Origin: JARRNJ01 sp037385045
GTDB lineage: Bacteria > Pseudomonadota > Gammaproteobacteria > JASBUN01
Direction of reading: 5' to 3'
Assembly (NCBI GenBank): GCA_037385045.1
Contig: JARRNJ010000023.1
Location: 20,547 to 84,546 of the forward strand
DNA length: 64,000 nt
Both the position numbers and the translations under genes were made by a program. This document shows positions 54,561-62,411 of the stretch, piece after piece; position 1 is the first letter of the stretch; each line of letters opens with the position of its first letter. Below the pieces are notes generated by a model that saw only the letters and a program-made list of their open reading frames with translations, was not told where the DNA came from and did no database searches.

Positions 54561-56048
54561 TCAGGACGAGCAGCTCACCGCGATGTCCGCAGCCCAGTCG
54601 GGTGGCGGGGCGGCGTAGTGGTGCAGATCCGGGTGTTCGTCGAAGGGCCGTTGGAGCAGGTACAGGAGCCGATCGATCTCCGTGTAGTCCCCCTCTTCCT
54701 CGGCCTTGCGGATGGCTATTTCGGCCATGTAGTTGCGCAGCACGTACTTGGGGTTGACCTGCTGCATGCGTCGCTGGCGTTGCCGGTCGTCGCTGTGCTC
54801 GCGGCGCAGGCGTCGGCGGTAGCGCGCCAGCCAGTCATCGAGCCGCCGGCGTTCGCGTACCAGGGCGCGCAGTGCCGCGTCACCGCGTCCGTAATCCAGT
54901 CCAAGGCGGCTCAAGGTGCGGAAGAACAGTGTGTAGTCTGCGCCGCAGTCCGCCAGCAGCTGCAGCAGGTCCGCGCAAAGGGTACGGTCCTCGTCGTGGT
55001 CGCGCTGAAGCCCCAGCTTGGCCCGCATGTTGTCGGCAAATGCCGCCACCAGCGCCGGTTCGTAGCCGGCCAGCGCGGCCTGGGCCCGTTCGGCGGCTCG
55101 TTGCGGATCGTCATCCAGCAGCGGCAGCAGCGCCTGGGCCAGGCAGCTGAGGTTGAACAGCCCGATGGCGGGCTGGCGGTCAAAGGCGTAACGGCCGTGA
55201 TGGTCGGAATGGTTGCAGACGAGTCCCGGCTGGTAGGCGTCGAGAAAGCCGAACGGGCCGTAATCCAGGGTCAGGCCCAGGATCGACATGTTGTCGCTGT
55301 TCATCACGCCGTGGGCGAAGCCCGCCGCCTGCCAGGCGGCGATCAGGCGTGCCGTGCGTTGCACCGCCTGCTCCAGCATCGCCAGACAGGGTGCCGCGCT
55401 GTCGCGCAGTTCGGGGAAGTGCTCAGCGATGACATGATCGGCCAGCTGCTGCAGCCGGTCGAACCGATTGCTGTAGTAGAAATATTCGAAGCTGCCGAAG
55501 CGCACGTGGCTGGGCGCCAGACGCACCAGCATGGCGCCGGGCTCGATCCGCTCCCGGTAAACCTCTTCGTTGCCGCCGATGATGCACAGGGCGCGGGTGG
55601 TGGGGATGCCGAGGCCGTGCATGGCCTCGCTGCAAAGGTATTCGCGGATGGTGGAGCGCAATACGGCCCGGCCGTCGCCGCCGCGGGAGTAGGGCGTCGG
55701 CCCGGCCCCCTTGAGGTGCAGGTCCCAGGTCTCGCCGGCGTCGTTGCGCACGGTGCCGAGGAGGATGGCGCGGCCGTCGCCCAGCCGCGGCACGTAATGC
55801 CCGAACTGGTGGCCGGCGTAGCACATCGCCAGCGGCCGCATGCCTTCGAGCCGGCGTTTGCCGCCCATATAGTCGACGAATTCGGGCCGCAGGGCCTGAT
55901 CCGGCGCGAGATCCAGCAATGCGGCGGCGGACGGGTTGGCGCTCACCAGGTGCAGGTCGCCCGGCGGCGTCGGATCGACGGGGGTGTGGAAGCCGCCGCG
56001 CAGCCCTGCGTACCGGTTGTCGAAGCGGAGCTGTTCCAGGGATTTCAT
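54561..56048 (-). CDS. selO: Protein adenylyltransferase SelO (YdiU)
   Basis: This 495-aa pseudokinase-fold enzyme transfers AMP to Ser/Thr/Tyr of target proteins, including redox proteins such as glutaredoxin in E. coli. The nucleotide-binding region is LGDGRAILLGTVRNDAGETWDLHLKGAGPTPYSRGGDGRAVLRSTIREYLCSEAMHGLGIPTTRAL (about 70-140), with the HGVMNSDNMSILGLTLDYGPFGFLDAY block (about 245-270). The C-terminus (RQRRMQQVNPKYVLRNYMAE) is the typical SelO end, followed by CSS near the end. It is separated from the downstream genes by 104 bases. Confidence 0.95.
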   Translation of the reverse strand: MKSLEQLRFDNRYAGLRGGFHTPVDPTPPGDLHLVSANPSAAALLDLAPDQALRPEFVDYMGGKRRLEGMRPLAMCYAGHQFGHYVPRLGDGRAILLGTVRNDAGETWDLHLKGAGPTPYSRGGDGRAVLRSTIREYLCSEAMHGLGIPTTRALCIIGGNEEVYRERIEPGAMLVRLAPSHVRFGSFEYFYYSNRFDRLQQLADHVIAEHFPELRDSAAPCLAMLEQAVQRTARLIAAWQAAGFAHGVMNSDNMSILGLTLDYGPFGFLDAYQPGLVCNHSDHHGRYAFDRQPAIGLFNLSCLAQALLPLLDDDPQRAAERAQAALAGYEPALVAAFADNMRAKLGLQRDHDEDRTLCADLLQLLADCGADYTLFFRTLSRLGLDYGRGDAALRALVRERRRLDDWLARYRRRLRREHSDDRQRQRRMQQVNPKYVLRNYMAEIAIRKAEEEGDYTEIDRLLYLLQRPFDEHPDLHHYAAPPPDWAADIAVSCSS

Positions 56049-56112
56049 GCCGGCATGATGGCCGCGCGCCCCCGGCCCATCAACCCCGAATCCGTGCGGG
56101 TACTCGGCGCGC

Positions 56113-56118
56113 TATACT
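56113..56118 (+). promoter_or_regulatory. Candidate -10 element of the rhodanese gene
   Basis: TATACT, followed by TAAAAT, lies 62 bases before the ATG at 56180. No -35 is recognised. Confidence 0.3.
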
Positions 56119-56179
56119 TAAAATTTCCGGCCCCGGGCACCAAAACTTTCTTTGATCCGGACCAGCGTGAGGAGCGGTC

Positions 56180-56608
56180 ATGACCGAGCGGCAAGTTAAA
56201 TCCATCACGCCGAAGCAGGCGTCGCAGTTGCTGGAGGACGATCCCCGTGCGGTTTTGATCGACGTGCGTTCCAACATGGAGTTTCTGTTCGTGGGCCATC
56301 CGCGCGGGGCCATCCACGTGCCGTGGATCGACGAACCGGACTGGAAAGTGAACCCCGACTTCGCGCGCGAAGTGCGCAAGGTCATTCTCGGCGGCATCAG
56401 CTGCCACGACGATGTGGGCTGCGCCCCCGTGGTTCTCATCTGCCGCAGCGGCAAGCGTTCCCTGGATGCCGGCGAGGCCCTGATCAAAGACGGCTTCACC
56501 CAGGTATACAACGTGCTGGAAGGCTTCGAGGGTGAGCTGGACGACAACCATCACCGCAGCACCCAGGGCGGATGGCGTTTCCACGGCCTGCCTTGGGAGC
56601 AGTGCTGA
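56180..56608 (+). CDS. Rhodanese-like sulfurtransferase domain protein
   Basis: This 142-aa protein is a single rhodanese domain. The active-site loop is CRSGKRS starting at C88 (VVLICRSGKRSLDAGEAL), and the CH2A-like motif LIDVRSNMEFLFVGHPRGAIHVPW (about 26-49) is clear. It probably carries persulfide sulfur in the cytoplasm. Partners are not obvious in context; it is transcribed away from SelO and converges on the ornithine-lipid genes. The C-terminus (TQGGWRFHGLPWEQC) ends with a second Cys. Confidence 0.92.
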   Translation: MTERQVKSITPKQASQLLEDDPRAVLIDVRSNMEFLFVGHPRGAIHVPWIDEPDWKVNPDFAREVRKVILGGISCHDDVGCAPVVLICRSGKRSLDAGEALIKDGFTQVYNVLEGFEGELDDNHHRSTQGGWRFHGLPWEQC

Positions 56609-56620
56609 AGCGTGGCCGGC

Positions 56621-57454
56621 TCAGCCCGCTGAAACCCTGCGGCGGGCGTCGGTCGCTACGGCCGGTGGCGCTGCGGCGCCGGTGGCATCACTCTCCGCTG
56701 GACCGCCGTTCAGTTGCTCGACAATCCGTTGCCGAGCCAGCGCCGCCAGATCCCGACGCGCCGCGTGCCGGCTGGTGAGCGGTTCGCAGAAGTGGAGAGT
56801 GACCCGGGTCTCGCGTCGGGCGATGACCGCCAGCAGATGGCCGACGAAGCCGGCGTCACCGACGAACGCGGCAGCGCGGTCGATACCCCGGTCGTTTCGA
56901 TAGCGCAACGCCACCGGCTGCACCGGCGCAGCCGTCTGCACCGCCGCCTGGAAGAACGCGTTGCGAAACGGACCGACGCTGTCGCCGACGCTGGTGGTGC
57001 CTTCGGGAAACACGACCACTCTCTGGCCTTCGGTGAGCAGCCCGGTGACCGTTTCCAGGCTGTAGGCCAGTCCGCCACCGCTGCGGCGTACGAACACGGT
57101 GCCGCACAACGACAACAGGGTGCCGATCAACGGCCAGCCCCTCACGTCGGACTTGGCGATGAAGCGCACCGGGCACACGCAGCCAATGGCGATCGCGTCC
57201 AGCCAGGAGACGTGATTGGCGGCGACCAGCGCCGCGCCCCGCGGCGCAATGCCGTTCCAATCAAGCCGCAGACCGACAATGGCCGCCAGGCGCCGATGCC
57301 ACCAGCGTGCGGCCCGTCGGCCTGCGCCGACGCGGTCCCAGCCGGGTCCGCGGGCGGCGCGCAATGTCATTGCCGCCGCCATGCCCACCAGGACATGGAC
57401 CATGACCGCTACGGCGCGGCAGCCGGTACGCAGAAATCCGGCCGGCTTGTTCAA
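56621..57454 (-). CDS. olsA: 1-acyl-sn-glycerol-3-phosphate / lyso-ornithine-lipid O-acyltransferase
   Basis: This 277-aa membrane acyltransferase of the PlsC/LPLAT family has the catalytic H81-x4-D86 motif (NHVSWLDAIAI) and the substrate-binding FPEGTTSVG. It has one or more hydrophobic segments at the N-terminus. The start is a TTG at 57454, or possibly the ATG at 57403. It follows directly after olsB on the same strand (3 bases), which supports OlsA, the second step of ornithine lipid synthesis. Similarity alone would leave a general PlsC-type role possible. Confidence 0.85.
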   Translation of the reverse strand: MNKPAGFLRTGCRAVAVMVHVLVGMAAAMTLRAARGPGWDRVGAGRRAARWWHRRLAAIVGLRLDWNGIAPRGAALVAANHVSWLDAIAIGCVCPVRFIAKSDVRGWPLIGTLLSLCGTVFVRRSGGGLAYSLETVTGLLTEGQRVVVFPEGTTSVGDSVGPFRNAFFQAAVQTAAPVQPVALRYRNDRGIDRAAAFVGDAGFVGHLLAVIARRETRVTLHFCEPLTSRHAARRDLAALARQRIVEQLNGGPAESDATGAAAPPAVATDARRRVSAG

Positions 57455-57457
57455 GCG

Positions 57458-58222
57458 TCACATCCGCTGCATGAAATGGCGCCGGTAGCGGCGGGCGATG
57501 CGGTCGCGGTCCAGGAGCACCGGGACGTCGGCGACACCGAAATCCGCGTCGTGGTGTGGTTCGCCACAAATGACTGCGCCCTGGCGCAGATAGCCTTTGA
57601 GTAACGTCGGGATGGATACGGGGTGTCCGCCGGCGGCCACCGACAGCGGCAGCGGATTACGCGGCTGTAGACGCATGTCGGGCTTGGCGAAATGGTGTTC
57701 GCGCAAGCGCTCCATGACCGATGCCACATAGGCCGGACCATTGGCCAGGGGAATGCTGGCGCAGCCGATCAGGTAGTCGATGCGGTGCAGGTCGATCATG
57801 CGCGCGATGCCGTGCCAGACCATCGCCAGCACCAGGCCCTTGCGGTGCGCCGGGTGGATGCAGGTGCGGCCGACTTCCATGAAGCGGCCGTTGAGCCGTA
57901 GCACCGGGGTGAGGTCGAACTCGGTTTCCGAGTAGAACATGCCTGCGTCCATGGCGTCCTGGTCCAGCAGCAGTCGCGTGGTCGCGACCAGCTCGCCGCT
58001 GGCCTGGTTGCGCACCATGACATGATGGCAATAGGCATCGAACCGGTCGCGGTCCAGCCCGGGCACACGACATTGAATCCGCGCGCCCAGCTCATGGGCG
58101 AACACGCGGTAGCGCAGCCGTTGGCATTCCATGACGTCGTCGTGAGAGTGCGCCAGCGATATGAAGAAAGGCCGCCGGGTGCGGCTTGCCGCCGTAGCGG
58201 CCTGCAGGCATGGCGTATTCAT
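57458..58222 (-). CDS. olsB: L-ornithine N-alpha-acyltransferase
   Basis: This 254-aa protein is an acyltransferase of the GNAT-like OlsB family, which attaches a 3-hydroxyacyl chain to the alpha-amino group of ornithine. Motifs include QRLRYRVFAHELGARI (about 34-49), VGRTCIHPAHRKGLVLAMVWHGIARM and DYLIGCASIPL. The ATG at 58222 has GAGGAG upstream. It starts 4 bases before the acyltransferase gene on the same strand. Together these make ornithine lipids, phosphorus-free membrane lipids. Confidence 0.85.
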   Translation of the reverse strand: MNTPCLQAATAASRTRRPFFISLAHSHDDVMECQRLRYRVFAHELGARIQCRVPGLDRDRFDAYCHHVMVRNQASGELVATTRLLLDQDAMDAGMFYSETEFDLTPVLRLNGRFMEVGRTCIHPAHRKGLVLAMVWHGIARMIDLHRIDYLIGCASIPLANGPAYVASVMERLREHHFAKPDMRLQPRNPLPLSVAAGGHPVSIPTLLKGYLRQGAVICGEPHHDADFGVADVPVLLDRDRIARRYRRHFMQRM

Positions 58223-58465
58223 GGGCACGTCTCCTCGTCTCCGCCACAGGGCTGGTGGCACTCTAACGGCGGCGCGTGAATCAGATGTGAACAGGGCTTT
58301 ACGCTTTTCTTACCGGTGGCGCCGGGGCGAAAGAGCAAATAGGAAAGTTCAGTTGGCCGCCTTGCCCGATATGGGCAGCCCGGTGGCTGCCGTTCGGGAA
58401 GGGTGTCGGGGTGTAGTGAAGGGAGGCGGGTTGCAGGCGTTGGATCGCGGAGGGGTGAATGTGAA

Positions 58466-58654
58466 TCAGCGAAAATCGACCACCCAGTCGTGGCTGCTCT
58501 TGAGGCCCAGCCGGTGTTGCTGCTGGTGGTTGCGGTATTCCAGGATCAGGGCCTTGAGGCGGCTCTCGGTGACGTCGGTGGGGTCGTTGATGTACTCGGC
58601 CACCAGCCGGTACATCTGCCATAACCACCAGTCGGTGGTGCGTTGTTTGTCCAT
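58466..58654 (-). CDS. Conserved small protein (62 aa)
   Basis: The product reads MDKQRTTDWWLWQMYRLVAE, then YINDPTDVTESRLKALILEYRNHQQQHRLG and DWVVDFR. It is amphipathic and soluble, with a WWLWQM stretch near the N-terminus and a charged helix. GGAGAGC before the ATG supports translation. I do not recognise a family. It lies between olsB and the antitoxin gene, reading toward olsB. Confidence 0.6.
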   Translation of the reverse strand: MDKQRTTDWWLWQMYRLVAEYINDPTDVTESRLKALILEYRNHQQQHRLGLKSSHDWVVDFR

Positions 58655-58843
58655 CGTGCTCTCCGTTCGTTGCGTTGCTTATGGTTGCCCGGTGGATTAC
58701 AGCAACTGTTTGTTTCAGCAAGATGAAGACCGGGACGGTCGTCGCTGCGCCGGGATCAAGACCCTGTGCGTCATGTGGAATTGCAGCGGCGCCGCGACTC
58801 CATATCTGAGTGAAACTCTCGGAAATCTGATAGACTCCAGCTC

Positions 58844-59317
58844 ATGAGCAGTCCACATGAGAAGGTTGAGCGGCACCGCGCCCATGGTGCCGGGAGCAGT
58901 ATCATGCAGCCGATGCATCACGACGACCGCGTCGCCATGACGCGGACGATCATTCACATACTCGACAGCTGGGGCATTTCCGATTCCGAGCAACTGGCGG
59001 TGCTGGCGCTGCCGGCGGGAACCCCGACCCGCGCCGTGCGCCGTTACCGCAAAGACACGCCGTTGCCGGAGGACCACCGGGTGATGGAGCGGGTCGAACA
59101 CGTGGTCGGAATCGCCGAGGCGTTGAGAACGACCTATCCCCGCAATGCGCAAATGGGTCCGCGCTGGATGCAGCAGCCCCATCGCCGGTTTTCCAACCGG
59201 ACCCCGGCACGTACCGTTGTCGCTGAAGGCCTTGGTGGATTGATCGCCGTCCGGGCCCATCTGGATTGCGCGTTTGCCTGGGAGCGCAGTGAAGGGATGG
59301 CGCAGAGCAAAGGGTAA
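58844..59317 (+). CDS. Xre/MbcA/ParS-type antitoxin protein (orphan)
   Basis: This 157-aa protein has a helix-turn-helix-like first half (TIIHILDSWGISDSEQLAVLALPAGTPTRAVRRYRKD, about 34-70) and the MbcA/ParS/Xre toxin-binding region (VMERVEHVVGIAEALRTTYPRNAQMGPRWMQQPHRRFSNRTPARTVVAEGLGGLIAVRAHLD). In characterised pairs the partner is a RES or similar toxin. No toxin gene is adjacent on either side. The last residues (EGMAQSKG) are encoded by the dispersed AGAGCAAAGGGTAAAG repeat, so the C-terminus is repeat-derived. Confidence 0.85.
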   Translation: MSSPHEKVERHRAHGAGSSIMQPMHHDDRVAMTRTIIHILDSWGISDSEQLAVLALPAGTPTRAVRRYRKDTPLPEDHRVMERVEHVVGIAEALRTTYPRNAQMGPRWMQQPHRRFSNRTPARTVVAEGLGGLIAVRAHLDCAFAWERSEGMAQSKG

Positions 59318-59363
59318 AGTCGTAATCGTGCTGTTTTGCTCCTTTCGCTTTCCTCCTTGCCCT
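59304..59363. repeat. Dispersed AGAGCAAAGGGTAAAG-type repeat element
   Basis: AGAGCAAAGGGTAAAG at 59304-59319 is followed by the complementary-type stretch TTTTGCTCCTTTCGCTTTCCTCC at 59334-59356. It resembles the larger repeat at 42626-42718 and overlaps the end of the antitoxin gene. Half-copies (GAAAGAGCAAA) are also at 26906 and 58329. Confidence 0.65.
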
Positions 59364-59383
59364 GTTCATTTCCGGCATCGGAA

Positions 59384-60352
59384 ATGAACAGCTCGCCTGA
59401 ATCCGAACCGCTCCCCCGCGTCGGCGTCAGCAGTTGCCTGCTGGGCCAGCAGGTCCGCTACGACGGCGGACACAAGCACAACGGCTACGTCACCCAGACC
59501 CTGGGGCGCTATTTCGAGCTGGTTCCCTTCTGCCCGGAAATGGCCATTGGTCTCGGCGTTCCGCGGCCGCCGATCCGCCTGGTCGCCGGCCCCGGCGACG
59601 CGGTGCGCGCGCTGCGCGTGGACGACCCTGCGTTCGAGGTGACCGGCCCGCTGGCGGAGTACGCCCGCCGTGTCGCCGACGACAATCCCGATCTCAGCGG
59701 CTACATCCTCAAGAAGGGCTCGCCCAGCTGCGGCATGGAGCGGGTGAAGGTTTACACCGAGGCCGGCATGCCGGCGCGGGGCGGCGTCGGCATCTACGCT
59801 CAAACGTTGATGGCCGCGCTGCCGCTGCTGCCGGTGGAGGAGGAAGGCCGCCTGATGGACCCGGTGCTGCGCGAGAACTTCGTGGAACGGGTGTTCGTCT
59901 ACCAGCGCTGGCAGCGGCTGGTGGCCGGCGGCCTCACCAGCGCCAGGCTGGTGGACTTTCACACCGAGCACAAATTCAGCATTCTCGCCCACGACGAACC
60001 CGGCTACCGCGAAATGGGCCGGCTGGTGGCGCAGGCCGGCCAGGGTGACCTGGATGCCCTGGCGCAGCGGTACGTGCGCCTGTTGATGGGCGCGCTGCGC
60101 CAGCGGGCGACGCGCAAGCGTCATGCCAATGTGCTGATGCACATCATGGGCTATCTGAAACCGCACCTGGACGGCGCCGATAAGGAAGAGCTGCTGGCAC
60201 TGATCGACCGCTACCGCTTGGGTCAGGTGCCGTTGATCGTGCCCATCACTCTGCTCAGACATTTCCTGCGGCGGTTCCCGGATCCCTATATCAGCCGCCA
60301 GCATTATCTGCAGCCCCACCCGGCGGAGCTGATGCTGCGCAACAGTCTCTGA
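59384..60352 (+). CDS. DUF523-DUF1722 protein (RudS/TudS-like thiouridine desulfidase)
   Basis: This 322-aa protein has an N-terminal DUF523 domain with three cysteines suited to a [4Fe-4S] cluster: C18 (GVSSCLLGQQVRYDGGHK), C50 (PFCPEMAIGLGVPRPPIRL) and C116 (KGSPSCGMER). DUF523 proteins are known as thiouracil desulfidases (TudS). The C-terminal half is DUF1722 (FVERVFVYQRWQRLV; LLMGALRQRATRKRHANVLMHIMGYLKPHLD; LGQVPLIVPITLLRHFLRRFPDPYISRQHYLQPHP). Fusions of these two domains (RudS) remove sulfur from 4-thiouridine in tRNA. The ATG at 59384 is clear. It converges on pcm. Confidence 0.9.
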   Translation: MNSSPESEPLPRVGVSSCLLGQQVRYDGGHKHNGYVTQTLGRYFELVPFCPEMAIGLGVPRPPIRLVAGPGDAVRALRVDDPAFEVTGPLAEYARRVADDNPDLSGYILKKGSPSCGMERVKVYTEAGMPARGGVGIYAQTLMAALPLLPVEEEGRLMDPVLRENFVERVFVYQRWQRLVAGGLTSARLVDFHTEHKFSILAHDEPGYREMGRLVAQAGQGDLDALAQRYVRLLMGALRQRATRKRHANVLMHIMGYLKPHLDGADKEELLALIDRYRLGQVPLIVPITLLRHFLRRFPDPYISRQHYLQPHPAELMLRNSL

Positions 60353-60360
60353 GACGCCGT

Positions 60361-60438
60361 CCAGTGGCGAGGAGCTAGTAGCGAGTGGCGAGTAGCTAGG
60401 AACGGCTTTTGCTCCCAGCTACTCGCTACTCGCCACTG
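60361..60438. repeat. Inverted repeat (GTGGCGAG...AGTAGCGAG type)
   Basis: Left part: AGTGGCGAGGAGCTAGTAGC with a second GAGTGGCGAGTAGCTAGG (60363-60400). Right part: CAGCTACTCGCTACTCGCCACTG (60416-60438), which is the reverse complement of CAGTGGCGAGTAGCGAGTAGCTG. It can fold into a long hairpin and sits between the convergent DUF1722 and pcm genes, so it could act as a bidirectional terminator or be a dispersed element. Confidence 0.75.
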
Positions 60439-60442
60439 CGGT

Positions 60443-61117
60443 TCAATTGGCGTCGTGATCCCCGGTCAGGGGCACGAACGCCACCGGAATGACGACGCGG
60501 GTTTCGTTGGAGCCGTCCTCGGCCTTGGTGAGCAGCATCAGTTGCTGGCCGTAGTGGGAAGGCCCCACCGGAACCACCAGTCTGCCGCCGGGCTTGAGCT
60601 GGTTGATCAGCGGCGGGGGCACGTGCGGCGCCGCGGCGGTGACGATGATGCTGTCGTAGGGCGCATGTTCCGGCCATCCCTGGTAGCCGTCGCCCACCCG
60701 TACGCTGACATTGTCGTAGCCGAGTTGATGCAGGCGCGTGCGGGCCTGTTCGGCCAGTGTCGGGATGATCTCCATGCTGTAGACCTGCTGCACCAGCCGC
60801 GACAGCACGGCGGCCTGGTACCCCGATCCGGTTCCCACCTCCAGCACGACGTGGTCGGGCTGTGGTTCCAGGAGATCGGTCATCAGCGCCACCATGTACG
60901 GCTGGGAGATGGTCTGGCCGTCGCCGATGGGTAGCGGGCGGTTGTCGTAGGCGCGCTCGGCCAGGTTGGAAGGCACGAATTCGTCGCGCGGCACCTCGCG
61001 CACCGCGGCCAATACCTGCGCGGTGAGGGCTCCGCGGCCGGTCATACGCCGCGTGTAGCGCACTTCGGCGTCGATTTCCTGCATCAGGCGGTCAATGTCA
61101 CGGTGGTTCCCGCTCAA
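60443..61117 (-). CDS. pcm: Protein-L-isoaspartate O-methyltransferase
   Basis: This 224-aa SAM-dependent enzyme methylates isoaspartyl residues so that they can be repaired. Motif I is DHVVLEVGTGSGYQAAVLS, with post-motifs VRVGDGYQGWPEHAPYDSIIVTAAAPHVPPPLINQLKPGGRLVVPVG. The start is placed at TTG 61117 because it overlaps the ahcY stop (TTGA) and has GGAGGG just upstream; an ATG at 61084 in the same frame is the alternative. The coupling with ahcY makes sense because the reaction yields S-adenosylhomocysteine. Confidence 0.93.
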   Translation of the reverse strand: MSGNHRDIDRLMQEIDAEVRYTRRMTGRGALTAQVLAAVREVPRDEFVPSNLAERAYDNRPLPIGDGQTISQPYMVALMTDLLEPQPDHVVLEVGTGSGYQAAVLSRLVQQVYSMEIIPTLAEQARTRLHQLGYDNVSVRVGDGYQGWPEHAPYDSIIVTAAAPHVPPPLINQLKPGGRLVVPVGPSHYGQQLMLLTKAEDGSNETRVVIPVAFVPLTGDHDAN

Positions 61118-62379
61118 GTGCCCTCCTGCCACGACGAAAGGTAGGCCTGCTGTTCGTCGGTGAGGCTGTCGATGGCGATGCCCATGGCATCGAGCTTCAG
61201 GCGCGCGATGCGCTGATCGATGGCGGTCGGCACCGGGTGCACGTGCGGTTCAAGCTCCCGGCCGTGGCCTACCAGGTGCCGCACGGCCAGCGCCTGGTTG
61301 GCGAAGCTCATGTCCATGACCGCGGCCGGATGCCCTTCGGCCGCCGACAGGTTGACCAGCCGTCCCTCGGCCAGCAGATACAGCCGCCGTCCGTCGGCGA
61401 GCCGGTATTCCTGCACCAGGGGACGGGCCAGGCGCGTGCTGACGGCCATTTCCTCCAGTGCCGGAATGTTGATCTCCACGTTGAAGTGTCCGGAGTTGGC
61501 CAGTACGCAGCCGTCCTTGGCCTGCTCCAGGTGCCGCCGGTCCACGACGTGTTTGTCGCCGCTGGCGGTGACGATGAAATCCGACTGCTCGGCAGCCGCG
61601 GCGAGCGGCAGGACGCGGAAGCCGTCCATGGCCGCTTCCAGCGCCCGCAGCGGATCGACTTCGGTAACGATCACCTGGGCGCCGTGGCCTTTGGCGCGCA
61701 TGGCGATGCCGCGCCCGCACCAGCCGTAGCCCACCACCGTGAACACCCTGCCGGCCAGCAGGATGTTGGTGGCGCGGATGACGCCATCCAGTGTGCTCTG
61801 GCCGGTGCCGTAGCGGTTGTCGAACAGGTGTTTGGTGAGGGCGTCGTTGACGGCGATGACCGGGAACTTCAGGGCCCCGGCTGCCGCCATGGCCCGCAGC
61901 CGGATCACACCGGTGGTGGTTTCCTCGGTGCCGCCCTGCATTTGGGCCAGCAGGTCGGTGCGGGTCTTGTGCAGCTCGGATACCAGGTCGGCGCCGTCGT
62001 CCATGGTCACCCGGGGCCGGTGGTCGAGGGCCGATTGGATGTGGCGGTAATAGACTTCGGTGCTTTCGCCGCGGATGGCGAACACCGGGATGCCATGGCG
62101 TTCCACCAGCGCGGCGGCCACGTCGTCCTGAGTGCTCAGCGGGTTGCTGGCGCACAGCACCACATCGGCGCCGCCGCGACGCAGCAGGCGGGCCAGGTTG
62201 GCGGTTTCGGTGGTGATATGCAGACAGCCGCTGACGCGCACGCCAGCCAACGGCTGCTCGCGGGCGAACTCCTCCATCAAGCCGCGAACCACCGGCATTT
62301 GCTGCAGCGCCCACTCGATGCGCCGCTCGCCATCTTCGGCCAGGGAGGCGTCGCGGATGTGGTATTCGTGTTCGGTCAT
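61114..62379 (-). CDS. ahcY: Adenosylhomocysteinase
   Basis: This 421-aa NAD-dependent enzyme splits S-adenosylhomocysteine into adenosine and homocysteine. Substrate and NAD motifs are CLHITTETANLARLLRRGGADV (about 52-73), CASNPLSTQDDVAAAL, the VVGYGWCGRGIAMRAKGHGAQVIVTEVDP Rossmann region (about 218-246), and NSGHFNVEINIPALEEM. The length is that of the shorter form that lacks the 40-residue insert of the eukaryotic enzyme. It follows the phosphoribosyltransferase gene by 32 bases and overlaps pcm. No SAH riboswitch is seen upstream (only 32 bases). Confidence 0.96.
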   Translation of the reverse strand: MTEHEYHIRDASLAEDGERRIEWALQQMPVVRGLMEEFAREQPLAGVRVSGCLHITTETANLARLLRRGGADVVLCASNPLSTQDDVAAALVERHGIPVFAIRGESTEVYYRHIQSALDHRPRVTMDDGADLVSELHKTRTDLLAQMQGGTEETTTGVIRLRAMAAAGALKFPVIAVNDALTKHLFDNRYGTGQSTLDGVIRATNILLAGRVFTVVGYGWCGRGIAMRAKGHGAQVIVTEVDPLRALEAAMDGFRVLPLAAAAEQSDFIVTASGDKHVVDRRHLEQAKDGCVLANSGHFNVEINIPALEEMAVSTRLARPLVQEYRLADGRRLYLLAEGRLVNLSAAEGHPAAVMDMSFANQALAVRHLVGHGRELEPHVHPVPTAIDQRIARLKLDAMGIAIDSLTDEQQAYLSSWQEGT

Positions 62380-62411
62380 ATCGGCCTCACCGGTGTCCTG
62401 GCCGGTTCCCG

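Noticed and set aside
58276..58294. GTGAATCAGATGTGAACAG, possible Pho box before olsB
   Set aside because: Only one half resembles CTGTCAT with the 11-base repeat period, so a PhoB site cannot be supported.
62380..62411. Possible SAH riboswitch before ahcY
   Set aside because: Only 32 bases separate the preceding gene from ahcY, which is too short for a riboswitch aptamer.
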